A DNA stretch of 64,000 nt from Prorocentrum cordatum (lineage: Eukaryota > Sar > Dinophyceae > Prorocentrales > Prorocentraceae), in NCBI GenBank assembly GCA_963575745.1, contig CAUYUJ010014335.1:218501-282500 (forward strand), in the 5' to 3' direction. Positions 31,341-42,000 of the stretch are shown one piece after another. Positions within the stretch are counted from its first letter, which is position 1. Every line of letters begins with the position of its first letter. Both the position numbers and the translations under genes were made by a program. The notes under the pieces were generated by a model. That model worked only from the letters and a program-made list of their open reading frames with translations. It ran no database searches and was not told where the DNA came from.

Positions 31341-32618
31341 CAAGCTAGGTGCGCTCGCGTCACATCTGACATCCTACCCCTCCCTCCCATCCCTTACCAT
31401 GGCGTAGATCCCCTCTCTTCTCGCACAGTCGAATGTCGAGCAGGGCAATGATCCCGAAAGGGTACGCGATGCATTGTAGAGCACGGCATGGCATGGCGTA
31501 GAAGAGCACCGCAAAGCGTAGTATCAACCTAGCATTGCATTGGAAATGGCCGTGGCATGGCACGGGAAATGACGCCAGCGCTGCAGCGGGAGCACGAGTC
31601 GGAACGAGCGGAAGCGCGGAAATGAGGCCAGCGTTGCAGCGGGAGCACGATTCGGAATGAGCGGAAGCACGGGAATGAGGCCAGCGCTGCAGCGGGAGCA
31701 CGATTCGGAACGAGCGGGGCCCGAAAATGAGGCCGGCGCCTCAGCGAGAGCAGCATTTTGGAAAACAATGCAGGCGAAAACGCAACTCCGGGGAATCCTG
31801 TGTGTTATAAAAACAGTACGCGGGGGGGGGGGGGCTAATACTTTCAAACCGTCATCAGGGGAAGAGGGAGAGTAGTATTCATATTGAATAATTGTGGAGG
31901 GGGAGGAGGTGGAGGAGGGGTAGGAGGGCAAGCTAGGTGCGCGCGCGCGTCATATCTGACGTCCTACCCCTCCCTCCCATCCCTTACCATGGCGCTGATT
32001 TTCTCTATCCGCGGACAAGTGGGTGGTGGTGCGCGTGCGTGCGTGCGTGCGTGTGCGTGGTTGTGGTGGTGCTGGTGCTGGTGCTGGTGCTGGTGCTGGT
32101 GCTGGTGCTGGTGCTGGTGCTGGTGCTGGTGCTGGTGGTACTGCTGGTGGTACTGCTGGTGGTGCTGGTGGTGCTGGTGGTGCTGGTGGTGGTGGTGCTG
32201 GTGGTGGTGGTGCTGGTGGTGGTGGTGGTGGTGGTGGTGGTGGTGGTGGTGGTGTGTGTGTGTGTGCGTGTGTGCGCGCGTGCTGTGGCATGGCACGGGA
32301 AATGACGCCAGCGCTGCAGCGGGAGCACGAGTCGAAACGGCCGGAAGCGCGGAAATGAGGCCAGCGCTGCAGCGGGAGCACGATTCGGAACGAGCGGAAG
32401 CACGGAAATTAGGCCAGCGCTGCAGCGGGAGCACGATTCGGAACGAGCGGGGCCCGAAAATGAGGCCGGCGCCTCGGCGAGAGCAGCATTTTGAAAAAAA
32501 AAACACAAGCGAAAACCCGTTTCCCGGGAATCCTGTGTGTAAAAAACAATACGCGGGGGGGTGTCGGATATCTTCGGGACGCCATCAGGGGAAGTGGGAG
32601 AGTATTTTCATATTGTGT
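31341..32618. repeat. Tandem segmental duplication with inner 52-bp repeats
   Basis: Copy 1 (31341-31925) and copy 2 (31929-32618) share the order CAAGCTAGGTGCG, CCTACCCCTCCCTCCCATCC, TGGCATGGCACGGGAAATGA, then about four units of ~52 bp (AATGAGGCCAGCGCTGCAGC and GGGAGCACGATTCGGAACGA), GGGAATCCTGTGTGT and GGGAGAGTA. A GGA tract follows each copy. Copy 2 is longer because of a GGT/GCT expansion at 32034-32275. Confidence 0.9.
32034..32275. repeat. GCTGGT / GGT / GT microsatellite
   Basis: GT-rich start, then GCTGGT units passing into pure GGT and a final GTGTGT run. It lies within copy 2 of the segmental duplication. Confidence 0.95.
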
Positions 32619-32621
32619 GTG

Positions 32622-32850
32622 GAGGAGGAGGAGGAGGAGGAGGAGGAGGAGGAGGAGGAGGAGGAGGAGGAGGAGGAGGAGGAGGAGGAGGAGGAGGGGA
32701 AGGGCGAGGGGGAGGGGGAGGGGGGGGGGAGGAGGGGGAGGAGGAGGAGGAGGGGGAGGAAGAGGAGGAGGAGGAGGAAGGGGGAGGGGGAGGGGGAGGG
32801 GGAGGGGAGAGGAGGGGGAGGGGGATGAGGGGGAGGAGGGGGAGGAGGGC
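32622..32850. repeat. GGA tract
   Basis: Pure GGA for about 80 bp, then GGGGA variants. Confidence 0.95.
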
Positions 32851-33088
32851 AGACAGGAGCGCAGTCGCTGCGGAAGCACAAGCGTGGATTGGGGCGCGCG
32901 GAGTGGCGACGGGCCTCTCCTCCGTGCGACCTCGACGCTCCCCGTCGCCGAACCAGGCGGCCCAGGCCGCACACTTGTTTCGGGAGCCAGACGTTCCCCG
33001 AGCCAGACGTTCCCAGATCCTCGCGCCGGATCCACGGCTCCCCAGCCCATGTCAGCGTGCGCCCGATGTCGTTGGAGCCGGGCTTCGG

Positions 33089-33357
33089 TATCGTTCAACC
33101 AGTCCCCATCCCCATCCCCTTCGAGACTCCCGCCAGACTCTTTCCCCCCAGTTGGGGATGCACCCGTCGAAACCCGAAGGGAACGACCTGTATCCCCCTC
33201 CAGGGGGACACATCGGCCCCACTGGCCGATCTGCCCCCCTGGATGGGGCTATGGGCCGTACCCTTCGTGTTTCGAGGGGTGTATCCCCACATGGGGGGTT
33301 AACATGGTGAGGGCCTCGAAGGGGATGGGGATGGGGATGGGCATCGGTCCAACGATA
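33089..33357. mobile_element. Family M TIR element, copy M2
   Basis: Left TATCGTTCAACCAGTCCCCA and the inverse right end TATCGTTGGACCGATGCCCA, both continuing into CATCCCCATCCCCTTCGAG. The terminal TA at both ends may be the target duplication. The interior contains several smaller inverted repeats (GGCCCCACTGGCCGATC). Confidence 0.8.
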
Positions 33358-33529
33358 CTCATCGGACGCCCCTCCTGCCGATGGGGCCCGGCTGGCGCGC
33401 GGGCGCGCGCGGCAGGCGGTTCCCCGAGTGTCTGACCGAGCTGGTGGCGGCCACGTTCCAGGAGCCTTTGCGGGCCCGCGTCGCCTCTTGAGGGGATGCG
33501 AGGATCAGAGGCGACGATAGGGGCGAGTA

Positions 33530-33722
33530 CAGTGGGGGCGCGCATCAAGAAACCATGTGCTTTTCGTCAGGGTATCCTGGGTTTCTTCGCTCCGCCCGCT
33601 GCGCGGTGACTTCCCGCAGCCGTTGAAGAAGCTGCTGCGTTCAGGGCGCTCCCGGATTCCCCTCAGGCGCACCTCGCGCGCGGGTTTTCAGGGTTGGGTT
33701 TCTTGCGGCCGCGCCCTCTTTG
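33530..33722. mobile_element. Family L Tc1/mariner-like MITE, copy L2
   Basis: 193 bp starting CAGTGGGGGCGCGCATCAAG. The inverse right end is CAAAGAGGGCGCGGCCGCAAG. A TA duplication flanks it (33528-33529 and 33723-33724). Confidence 0.85.
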
Positions 33723-34195
33723 TAGCCCATGGGAGAGCAGTACACGTATGCAGGTGCGCCGATGATCTATGTCTTCGAAAACGGCTCCCAGGCGAATACG
33801 TGTAATGCCCGCCCCTGGGCTATTCGCCCCCAGCTTCGCCGCCGAGAGGAGGAGGAGGAGGAGAGGGGGCGGCGGACGCAGGCCGGCGGGGGACGGAGTC
33901 CAGGACGCCCAGACGGGGTCAGAGCAGACGGGGTCGAAGGATCGCGCCGCATTGCCGATGCATCGGCGATGCGGCTTGGTATGGGGCCCGGATTTCTCCG
34001 CGCCGACGTCGCCGAGGTGTCGCCGACGTCGCCGATGCATCCTATCCTCCATGCAGCGCGATCCTCCGATCCCGTTCGCTCCGACCCGATTTGGGAGGCC
34101 GTTCAGGACGGGGGGGGATGGGTGGTGCGGGACGGTGGGGGAGGAGAAGGAGAGGCAGGTGGAGCATGCTCGGATTGGCGCATGGAGTTGTTCGG

Positions 34196-34279
<84 letters not shown>

Positions 34280-35205
34280 ATCTTTTCGTTTTCCGCTTCG
34301 GGCGATTGACTGCTTGATAAGGGGTAGTATTGGCGCGGGACTGCAGTCTCTCGTGCACAGCAACACGAGGCGCATTACGCGCCCAGGAGCAGCAAATGAA
34401 TTGCAGAGTTGCCCTGCCGTGAATCGCCAGACTGCTCCACCCCCGTTCTCGCCAAAGGCTGTTCCTTGTGTCGGACTGGAGGGGACCCGGCCATGGAAGA
34501 TCAAGAAGACTAGGATCAGACGAGGGAGGCCGCGTACGCTCTCGGTCTTTGGCTCACCGACGTGATTGCGGCGGGGTTCCTAGCAGAGAGAGTCCCCCGC
34601 GCGGAACTGCTGGGGATCAGATGAACCCATGGTATGGATCTCCAGGCCATCTCATTACGCCATTGCACGTCGGTGCCTCGTTATCGCATGCGGCGTAGAA
34701 GCCAATCGTTCATCTTACTCTGTGGCGTGTCAAACCTGCCACGGCCGTGTGGGAGCACACCCACTGGGGAGCTACCTCTCGCACTCGGCCCGTTATCGGC
34801 CGAGCCCTCTACCTTCACTCCCATTCCACCCTCCCCCGTTCATCATACTCCTGGGCACCCTCTCTTCTCCCTTCGTCCTTCCTTCCTCCGCCGCCCGCTC
34901 GTTGTCCTCGCCGTCCGCCTCGCCCTCGTCCTCGTCCTCCTCGCTCCACCTCGTCCTCCTCCGCCTCCTCTGCTTCTTTCGCACGCGTCTGCCCAGTCCC
35001 CTCCTCCCCCCCCCGTGTCGAGGGCGGAGGGACAGGAGGGACAGGGACCGACAGGGGAGCGGGGATGGCGCTCGAGGGGGAGAAGGCGGTGCAGGAAAAG
35101 GGGGGAGCCTGGAGCAAGCGGGAGGGGCCAGGCTGGCCAGCTCGGGCGAGCCCACGGGCCCCGTCCGCTCCCCAAACCGATCCCCGACGCGAAGCTTTTC
35201 TCAGA
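33723..35205. other. No gene recognised; TTG microsatellite inside
   Basis: (TTG)n spans about 34194-34278. The flanks are featureless. Open frames through the TTG tract (poly-Val, poly-Leu, poly-Cys) are artefacts. Confidence 0.6.
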
Positions 35206-35410
35206 AGGAGGAGGAGGAGGAGGAGGCGGGAGGGAGGGAGTGAGGGAAAAAGGGGAAAAGGGGAGGAGGAGGAGGAGGAGGAGGAGGAGGAGGAGGAGGA
35301 GGAAGAGGAGGAGGAGGAGGAGGAGGAGGAGGAGAAGAGAGGAGGAGAGAGGAGGAGAGAGGAGGAGAGAGGAAAGGAGAGAGGAAAGGAGAGAGGAAAG
35401 GAGGAGGAAG
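35206..35410. repeat. GGA/GAGAGGAA tract
   Basis: GGA repeat passing into GAGAGGAGGA and GAGAGGAAAG units. Confidence 0.93.
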
Positions 35411-35895
35411 AGAAGGACGAGTTGTAGTTCCCCGCGCTGTTTTTGGGTCGAAGATGGGTCCACTGGGCGGTCTGCCACGGCCGAAGAGGGCCCACGGAGA
35501 GCGCCGAGAGGGCCCCCCAGAAGATCCAGGACGACTCGAGAGAGCGTCAGGCTGGCCCAAGAGGACATCTGGAGCCTCCTCCTCCTGCTCCTCCCTCCTC
35601 CCTCCTCCTGCCTCCTCGGCCCGTTCCGGGGGGCCGGTTTTCATCCTGAGTCGTTGTTTTGGCGATCCCGAGGCCCAGCGAGGGCCCCCAGAGGCCGAAG
35701 GTAGCGAAAAACTTCCCGTCGTGATTTCCCTCAATGGCCCGAGGGTGTCTGGGTCCTCCTCCCTGCCGTCCTCGAATCCCGCGACGTGAGAGCCGCTGGC
35801 GGCACGGCCGGACACCGGGTCTGGCACGCGCCTCTGCTCACCAAGCGCGTTCCACTGCTCGCAAAGTGCCTGCTCGCGAATGTCAGGAAAAAAAC

Positions 35896-36076
35896 ATGTG
35901 TGTGTGTGTGTTTGTGTCCGTGTCTGTGTCTGTGTGTGTGGTGTGTGGTGTGTGGTGTGTGTGTGTGGTGTGCGGTGTGTGGTGTGTGGTGTGCGCTGTG
36001 TGGTGTGTGAGTGTGTGGTGTGTGAGTGTGAGTGTGAGTGTGAGTGTGAGTGTGTGAGTGTGAGTGTGTGTGTGTG

Positions 36077-36111
<35 letters not shown>

Positions 36112-36113
36112 GT
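35896..36113. repeat. GT, GTGTGGT, GTGAGT and CTGT microsatellites
   Basis: A compound microsatellite in which four different GT-based motifs follow one another. The 200-bp interval has no coding value. Confidence 0.95.
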
Positions 36114-36443
36114 TTGCCTCGATGCAATCGTCTATCGTAAACCCCCGGCGGCGGATCCTCCGCCTCCGGCCTCGGACTCCGATTCGCATCCCGATGCCTC
36201 CACGGAGGCCTACCAGCCTGCCGATGCCTGCCGAGCCGACTCCTCCCGACGTGGCTGCCGATTCCCGCCGACCCGATGCATCCCGATCGCCGATCCGACT
36301 TGTCGATTCGCCTCTCTCCCCCTCCTGCCGCGCGCGCCGCGCCGGGGCGGGGGCGCCGCTCCGGGGCGAGACCTGCGCGGCGCCTCGGCCGGGGCGGCGT
36401 GCCTCTCGCTCGCCCGCTCGCGCGTGGCCCCCTCCCGTCTCCC

Positions 36444-36606
36444 GGGGGGGAAACAGCACACACAGACACAGTGAATCGTCGACCCCCCTAGAAAATATGG
36501 GAACATATGGGAGGGGGGGGAGAGAAGAAAGACCCAGGAACTACGGGAGCAGGTGGGGGATATTTTAGCGTGTGTGTATTTTTGCTTGTGTGTCCTGGGG
36601 CCCTTC
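36444..36606. mobile_element. Family J element, copy J4
   Basis: AAACAGCACACACAGACACA, GTGAATCGTCGACCCC, AAAATATGGGAACATATGGG, then TTGTGTGTCCTGGGGCCC. Block order as in J1-J3. Located 24 bp before the single K unit. Confidence 0.78.
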
Positions 36607-36629
36607 CATTAAGCTGGAGAGACATGGAC

Positions 36630-36745
36630 TCAGAGCCCCGAATCATCCGGGGTAACTCGGGTCAGGGATAACTCGGGTTCGGTTTTCGGGAATCCAAACC
36701 CGAGTTACCCCGGACCCGAGTTACCCCGGATAACTCGGGCGACCA
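36630..36745. mobile_element. Family K hairpin element, single copy
   Basis: One unit of the sequence arrayed at 6692-7373: CCCCGAATCATCCGGGGTAA and its inverse enclose the loop GGTTTTCGGGAATCC. A 6-bp direct repeat ATGGAC lies outside (36624-36629 and 36746-36751), possibly a target duplication. This shows the unit can exist alone as a dispersed element. Confidence 0.88.
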
Positions 36746-36879
36746 ATGGACGCGACCTCGTGCCGCAAGCCCGAGTCCGTGCACAGACGCGTGGCGCCAC
36801 GTCCACAGCACGAGCCGAGGCCGCCCGCCCACCCCACGGGCAGCCCCGATCCATAATCCCAGCGCCAGTCGGAAACATC

Positions 36880-37082
36880 GCAGGCCTGGAGGTGGACGCC
36901 AACGCTAAACATCGGCGGTGTGCCTCCACCGAGGGGAGAAGATCCCGATCTCGGTGGTGGTGGTACTAGTTTTGGCCTCCAAGGTGACCGAACTATTACC
37001 ACCAACGCCGAAGTCTAGGATCATCTTCCCCCTGTGGAGGCAACCCCCTGTGTTGGTGTTGGTGCCCATTTCCAGGCCTCCA
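36880..37082. mobile_element. Family G TIR element, copy G1
   Basis: Ends CAGGCCTGGAGGTGGACGCC and the inverse right end GGAGGCCTGGAAATGGGCAC. The interior includes ATCGGCGGTGTGCCTCCACC, GAAGATCCCGATCTCGG and CATCTTCCCCCTGTGGAGGC. Same structure as G2. Confidence 0.85.
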
Positions 37083-37817
37083 AAAACACTCACCTCTTGC
37101 CTTGACCACTGCACCTGAACACCACTACCAGCGCGATCCAGAAGCATACGAACGCCGATGCAGCAAGAGCGTTGCCAGCAAGTCACCTGATTACCCAGAG
37201 CCACGACCGTGAAACGCAGGAAACTGAGCTGACATGGGATGTCGGTCGCGCTTCACCACGACGGTATCGATATGACATGTATGTCCTTGATGCCTGGACT
37301 CAAACAACACCTTTACGTAGGTGTGACGAACATCCAGAACACACCGCAAACACCATACGCACAACCGCGGCACCATGCACGGTACGTGGAACGCGCCATG
37401 CCCAATTCCCAAGAGCGATGCGGATCACGCGAGAAGATTTGCCAATCCAGTAGGTGGTCATGACGGTGGCCCAGTTCAAAAGATCCACCCAGAAGTGTAT
37501 GCGAGAGTGCGCCTCTCAGCCCTCGGCGGGGAGCCGCCAGGGCGCACCCCTGGCTCGCCGACCGCCAAGGAGGGCACGCTGCCCACCAACAGCTCCCAGC
37601 CTGCCGTGTTCATCAAGAGCGCCGGATGCAACCAGTGGAGGCAAGACACTCTTTTCCCTCGAGCGTCCCGCCCTCCCTGGGGGGGAAGTGGGCGGAGGCA
37701 AGCCAATCAGATGTACTGACGCACCAGCCGCCCAACCCTTGGCTGTGAGCCGCATGGGCGAACCCCTCGCCCTCCAACCGCCAGGGAGGACAACAACACA
37801 CACCAACAAATCCTTGG
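37083..37817. other. No gene recognised
   Basis: Lower-GC sequence with short open frames (for example one reading MTCMSLMPGLKQHLYVGVTN near 37270-37320). This may be retroelement debris, but no motif is decisive. Confidence 0.35.
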
Positions 37818-37934
37818 CATCGCTCGGACGTGTGCATTTTTCGGCTGGGGCCATCGAGAAGCGTCCTCGACCACCGGGCCAACAACACACGCACGAAACC
37901 GAAAAATGCACAGGGAAGGGACGTCCGAGCGATG
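37818..37934. mobile_element. Family F TIR element, copy F5
   Basis: 117 bp from CATCGCTCGGACGTGTGCAT to GACGTCCGAGCGATG; nearly identical to F3. Confidence 0.88.
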
Positions 37935-38776
37935 GCGAGAATCTCTGCATGCGAAGGCGACCCCCTTCTGAAGCCACAGCACAGCGCCGAACGCGAACAT
38001 GGCACCCTCGAGCATGTGCGCAGCTGCTCGGAGCCCAGCGGCGCACAAACCAAGCAAGTGCACACCCGCTGCTCACAGCAGGGAGCGCAGGAAAAGACGG
38101 CCTGCAGCCCCGTTGACCGACAGTCGATGGTGTGCACCGGGACGAGAGGGACCACACCGCGAACGAAGCATCGTGGCAGGCGACCCCGCGGGCCTGAGGG
38201 CTCAGGTGCGCGGGCATTAAGACGACTATGGATGCCTCGTTTGCTGAGCCACTCACGGACGAGAGATGGGGAGAAGGGGATTGAATTGGGAAGGGGATGG
38301 GGAAGGGAGGAGGAAACGGTTGCAATGCGAGTGTCGCGCGGCCTCTGCGCATGGTTTCCCATCGTGTTTGATTTGTTTTGTTCTCACGGCGGCGGATGAA
38401 GAGGTGTACGATGCTTTCGAGCTGTTTCCAGGAATGCGTTTGAGGACAGGGGAAGTGTGTGGCTGCACAGAGACACTTTAACATACGACACGTTGAGCAT
38501 CTTGATAGCAGAGCAGTGTTGAGATGGTGCTGCCAGCAGCAGGGCAGATGCCACAACAGCCGTTTGTCTATTTGCCTGCCTTGCAGGAGTGGCGATGGGT
38601 ACGACGCCGATTATTGTGCTTGTTAATGTTCTTCCTCTGGTGCCCCGATCTTCTCTGCAGGGGAGAGAGAGAGAGAGAGAAATAAAGAAAGAAAGAAAGT
38701 GGAAGAGAGAAGGTACCAGCAGGCGTAGCAGCAGCATGCCAGCTCGTTCGCGTTGCAAGTATCATGCTACATGCTA
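37935..38776. other. No gene recognised; GAGA/GAAA microsatellite
   Basis: A (GA)n then (GAAA)n run lies at about 38663-38700. Open frames are featureless. Confidence 0.5.
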
Positions 38777-38953
38777 CAGTCGGGGCACTGAGGAAGGAAC
38801 CCTTTTCGTTGGGAAGGGGCTCGGTGTTCCTTAGTTGTTTTGCAGTTCGCCTTTGGTTTTGCTTAGGGTTTCGATGGGACATCGAAGTTAATCTTATGGG
38901 AAAAAGAGGCCTCGTTCCTTATTTCAGGGTTCCTTAGGTCAACGCCCCTTCTG
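38777..38953. mobile_element. Family D Tc1/mariner-like MITE, copy D2
   Basis: 177 bp, the same length as D1. Ends CAGTCGGGGC and the inverse of CGCCCCTTCTG, with TA at 38775-38776 and 38954-38955. The interior AAGGAACCCTTTTCGTTGGG and GGGTTCCTTAGGTCAACG match D1. Confidence 0.9.
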
Positions 38954-39146
38954 TACATGCCCCGCGCCACTCCGTGTCAGCGTCGCCCCCCGCTCACATA
39001 GGGCGACGAGATCTGTATTATACAAATTCCACTGGCCCAGGCCTGGCGCGTCCTTGGCCCAGGAGCGGTGTGTATGCCTCTCTGGCCACGGCAGGAGGGC
39101 GTATACACCGCTCCAGGGCCCAGGATGGGCCAGGTCTGGGGCAGTA

Positions 39147-39327
39147 CAGTGAGCGGCTTGAATAAGGAACACTAACTTTTCAAAAGGGGTTCCGTCGTTC
39201 CTTAGGCTTGCATGCGTTATTCATCGTCCCGTATACGTTATTGATTCGTTCTCATTCCTTATACGTTACTCCCTGGAGAAAAAAGGGGCTTCGTTCCTTA
39301 TTTATCGATCCTTAGGTCAGGCCGATG
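39147..39327. mobile_element. Family D, diverged copy D3
   Basis: Begins CAGTGAGCGG after a TA and contains AATAAGGAACAC, GGGGTTCCGTCGTTCCTTAG and a final GATCCTTAGGTCAGGCCGAT. It is old and diverged, and the right TA is lost. Confidence 0.55.
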
Positions 39328-39493
39328 ATGGTAGATCAGTTTAGATCTCGTCTCCCTGTCACGCAGGCAACACGGCGTGCTCCCCTTCTCGTTCTCCCAG
39401 GAGGGGGTTCTTTTACTGCCCAACGCGGTCACGAGCCTGCCGGCGAGGGCCCCACCGCGGCCCAGGATGCTCTCGAGACGGCCCGGGCGGCCC

Positions 39494-39515
39494 TCCGTGG
39501 CCGTTTTGGCTCAGG
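39494..39515 (+). other. Diverged spliced-leader-like sequence
   Basis: Matches the 22-nt dinoflagellate spliced leader at 19 of 22 positions, the three differences all being A to G. The upstream CCCAGGATGxTCTCxAGACGG is also shared with the exact copy near 54170, so both may belong to one repeat unit. It is followed at 39571 by an ATG opening a short basic frame (PRKKKQTPRRKLSARNSKRT). Confidence 0.5.
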
Positions 39516-39819
39516 AGGTTCCTGCAGCCAGCGTGGTCCGCGAGGACGTGCCACCTCGGAAGCTGGGCGAGATGGCAAATCCGTGGTTGCCAAAGCGGTC
39601 TCCCCGGAAGAAAAAGCAAACTCCCAGAAGAAAGCTCAGCGCACGAAATAGTAAACGGACTGCTTCCACTTCCAAACGATCCCGGAGGTCTGTTTTAGCA
39701 GCCACGGGTTTGCCTGCCGTCACCCGGCTTCTGACCATCCCTACCAGCAATGACCTCGGTCATGGAGCGCGGTGAGCTTGCGGAGGTACAGTGGGAACCC
39801 ATGCTAATACCTTGCTTTT

Positions 39820-39965
39820 GCTTTCGTGGGCTTCGATGGTTCTGTGCGATGGAGAGCGTGGCGCGCCCACGCCAGAAGAGGCCACTGCACACCCTGCGGT
39901 CTCCGGGCTGGGCTTCTCTTGTGGATGGCCTCTCGTGGTCGAGCTCCTGCTCTGGGCTGCGAGGT
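39820..39965. mobile_element. Family Q repeat, copy Q2
   Basis: TGGGCTTCGATGGTTCTGTG, GAGAGCGTGGCGCGCCCACG and CTTGTGGATGGCCTCTCGTG align with Q1 at 7649-7835. The boundaries are not precise. Confidence 0.5.
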
Positions 39966-40261
39966 GAGCGGGTCGGAGCAGCTTCTGGCCCAGGACGCTC
40001 TCGCCCGGCGCTCGCCCTGGCGAGCGGCGGGCGGCGGGCGGCGCAGCCGCGGGGCTCCTCTTCCTGGCCGGCGCCGGCGGGAGCGCGGCGCACCTCTTGG
40101 CGAGCTGCGTGGCTCGGCCGCGGCCGCGTGGGCCCCCGCAGGAGCAAGCAGCGGGCGAGCGCCATTCCCGCGCGCGACCGGACCGCGGCACCGCAGACGG
40201 CATCCTGCAGCACGCCGAGGTGGCGGGCTTCTCCGAGACGCTTACGCGACCCGTCCCCCTC

Positions 40262-40370
40262 TCTCCTCCTCTCTCCTCCTCCTCCTCCTCCTCCTCCTCC
40301 TCCTCCTCTTCTTCCTCCTCCTCCCCCTCGTTCTCCTCCTCCTCCTCCTCCTCCTCCTCCTCCTCCTCCG
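40262..40370. repeat. CTC tract
   Basis: CTC repeats with TTC and CCC interruptions; pyrimidine on the plus strand. Confidence 0.93.
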
Positions 40371-41542
40371 GGGGTCGCCTACGGCTCTAGGGGAAACCGT
40401 GCACGCCGAGGAGGGGCTGGAGGCAGAGCTTCGCAGGCAAGGCAAGGGAAGGATTCAAGCCTGGCATAAGCGCATGAAGCGGGTTGGCAGGGATAGCTTC
40501 TAGATTGGATATGAGGGTAAGCCAGGTATCCCTCCTCGCGGACCCGTTTCGGACGGAAACGGGCAGTGGCACGAGGAACATGATGCCTTGCGTCCGGTTG
40601 CGGTGCACTGGACAGACACATTTATTTGGCTTGTATCGCCGCGGCCAAGACACATCAAACTGCAGTCCTGCGCCTTCTTCGCCCAGAAGATAAAGACCAT
40701 GGCAGACAGAGTCGAAGCCAAGCTCAGGAAGCTTCCGCAGGCGATCCAGCAGACCCTCCGAGGCGGCGCTTTCGATACGGTCAGCTCTTGGGAGATCAAC
40801 AAGAGGAGCATCAAGAAGATCAAGGGCACGGCGCCTGCATCGACGGTTGGTCCGCTGATGAGCGCGGGCGTCTCCCAGACGAGGCGATCGAAACACTTCT
40901 TTGGAGTTTTGCGTTGGGGCCGCATGGCGAGGCAGTTGGACGGAAGTCGTGCTCACTTCGAGACACGTGCACAGTCCAAAAGGAGAGGACAAGGTCTATT
41001 CGAAACTGCGACCAGTTGTGATTGGTTCGCTGCTTTAAGAGCGTGGCAAATATTGAAAACATACCAGATCATGGAATTTCTTGTTGGTGGAGGGCTTGCC
41101 GGAGGATCTCTGGAACCGCTCCTGGCCCCAGTATCGGAGAAGCAGGAACAGGCGTCAACGGCGAAGAACTTGATGTGGAACCAATGTTCATTGATGAACA
41201 CGACATATCTCACCAGTTGGGCTTTCAAAAGGCGGTTGACACGGTTGCGCCTGCCCGGTCGGGGCCATATAGCGTCGCTTGGGCGTGGCTCGAGATCAAC
41301 GGCACGGTTTCAGTAGTTCCAGAGAAGGCGATCTATGTGGAGCGTTCAGGGTCGCAAGGATAGCCAGCTGCTACGCTGGGCATGGCATGGCCACCGTGTT
41401 TCGCCCAGTGCTCCTGCGCGTTGCACGGGAGGCGCCGGGCACCGCGCTGGATGACTCCGCAGGTGACCACACCGCAGGTACGCAAACGAGAGAGCAAATG
41501 CAAACGGTATAAGAATGGGAAGAGCTCCACGAGCTCACCGCG
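40371..41542. other. Unidentified open stretch upstream of LINE A debris
   Basis: The plus strand is open in overlapping frames. One frame from 40588 reads KTMADRVEAKLRKLPQAIQQ and GGAFDTVSSWEINKRSIKKI; another from 41022 reads DEHDISHQLGFQKAVDTVAP. These look like fragments of former coding sequence broken by frameshifts, possibly the 5' part of LINE A. I see no reverse-transcriptase signature here. Confidence 0.3.
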
Positions 41543-42000
41543 ATGAGTGCAAACGACAACAAGAAGCAGGACATGCTGATAGGGGTGCGCCGCCCAACCG
41601 ACAGGCAGCATCAGTCGCGCATCCAGTGGCTGCGCCTGACAGCAGACGGAGCGCCCTGCAGAGTCCTCGGCTTTGAAGTCGTTTCAGCAAGCGCCCTCAC
41701 TCAGAAGGAAAACCGCCTGGAAGATGCACGCGACCAGCTGCGCAGAGTCGCCGCCGCGCCGCGTGGGATTTTGGACGGGCGCGCGCTGATAGCAGGCTTC
41801 ACGATGGCGCAGCTTACCTGTGCAGCGGCGCCCCGCTGTTGCATCCAGAAGGCGTTGGATAGCCTGGAGACAAGGCGGAGGGCGGCATTCAATAGCAAAG
41901 GATGGAGCGGGGTGGCGAGTGGCCCCATCGACACTCTCGTGCGCCAGCGCAGGACATTTTCCATCCTGCAGGTCCTCACGCGCGCATGGGGGCCAGTTCG
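41543..42000 (+). pseudogene. LINE A: probable RT thumb/C-terminal region, degenerate
   Basis: The frame reads CRVLGFEVVSASALTQKENR, LEDARDQLRRVAAAPRGILD and GRALIAGFTMAQLTCAAAPR, then LDSLETRRRAAF. This resembles the segment just after the polymerase core in dinoflagellate LINEs: a VLG(V/F) block, an R...A...L.R...P block, a GR.LI block, and L..L.R..... The catalytic core itself (FADD, QGDP) is not visible upstream. The frame degrades after about 42000. Same strand and probably the same element as the RNase H fragment at 45.2-45.8 kb, though the 3 kb between them is too long for an intact element. Assignment is by pattern only. Confidence 0.45.

Noticed and set aside
31937-32508. Minus-strand poly-His and poly-Thr proteins
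   Set aside because: Translations of the GGT/GCT microsatellite.
39571-39775. Small basic protein gene (PRKKKQTPRRKLSARNSKRT) after the leader-like sequence
   Set aside because: Short, low complexity, and a second frame is equally open; no family match.
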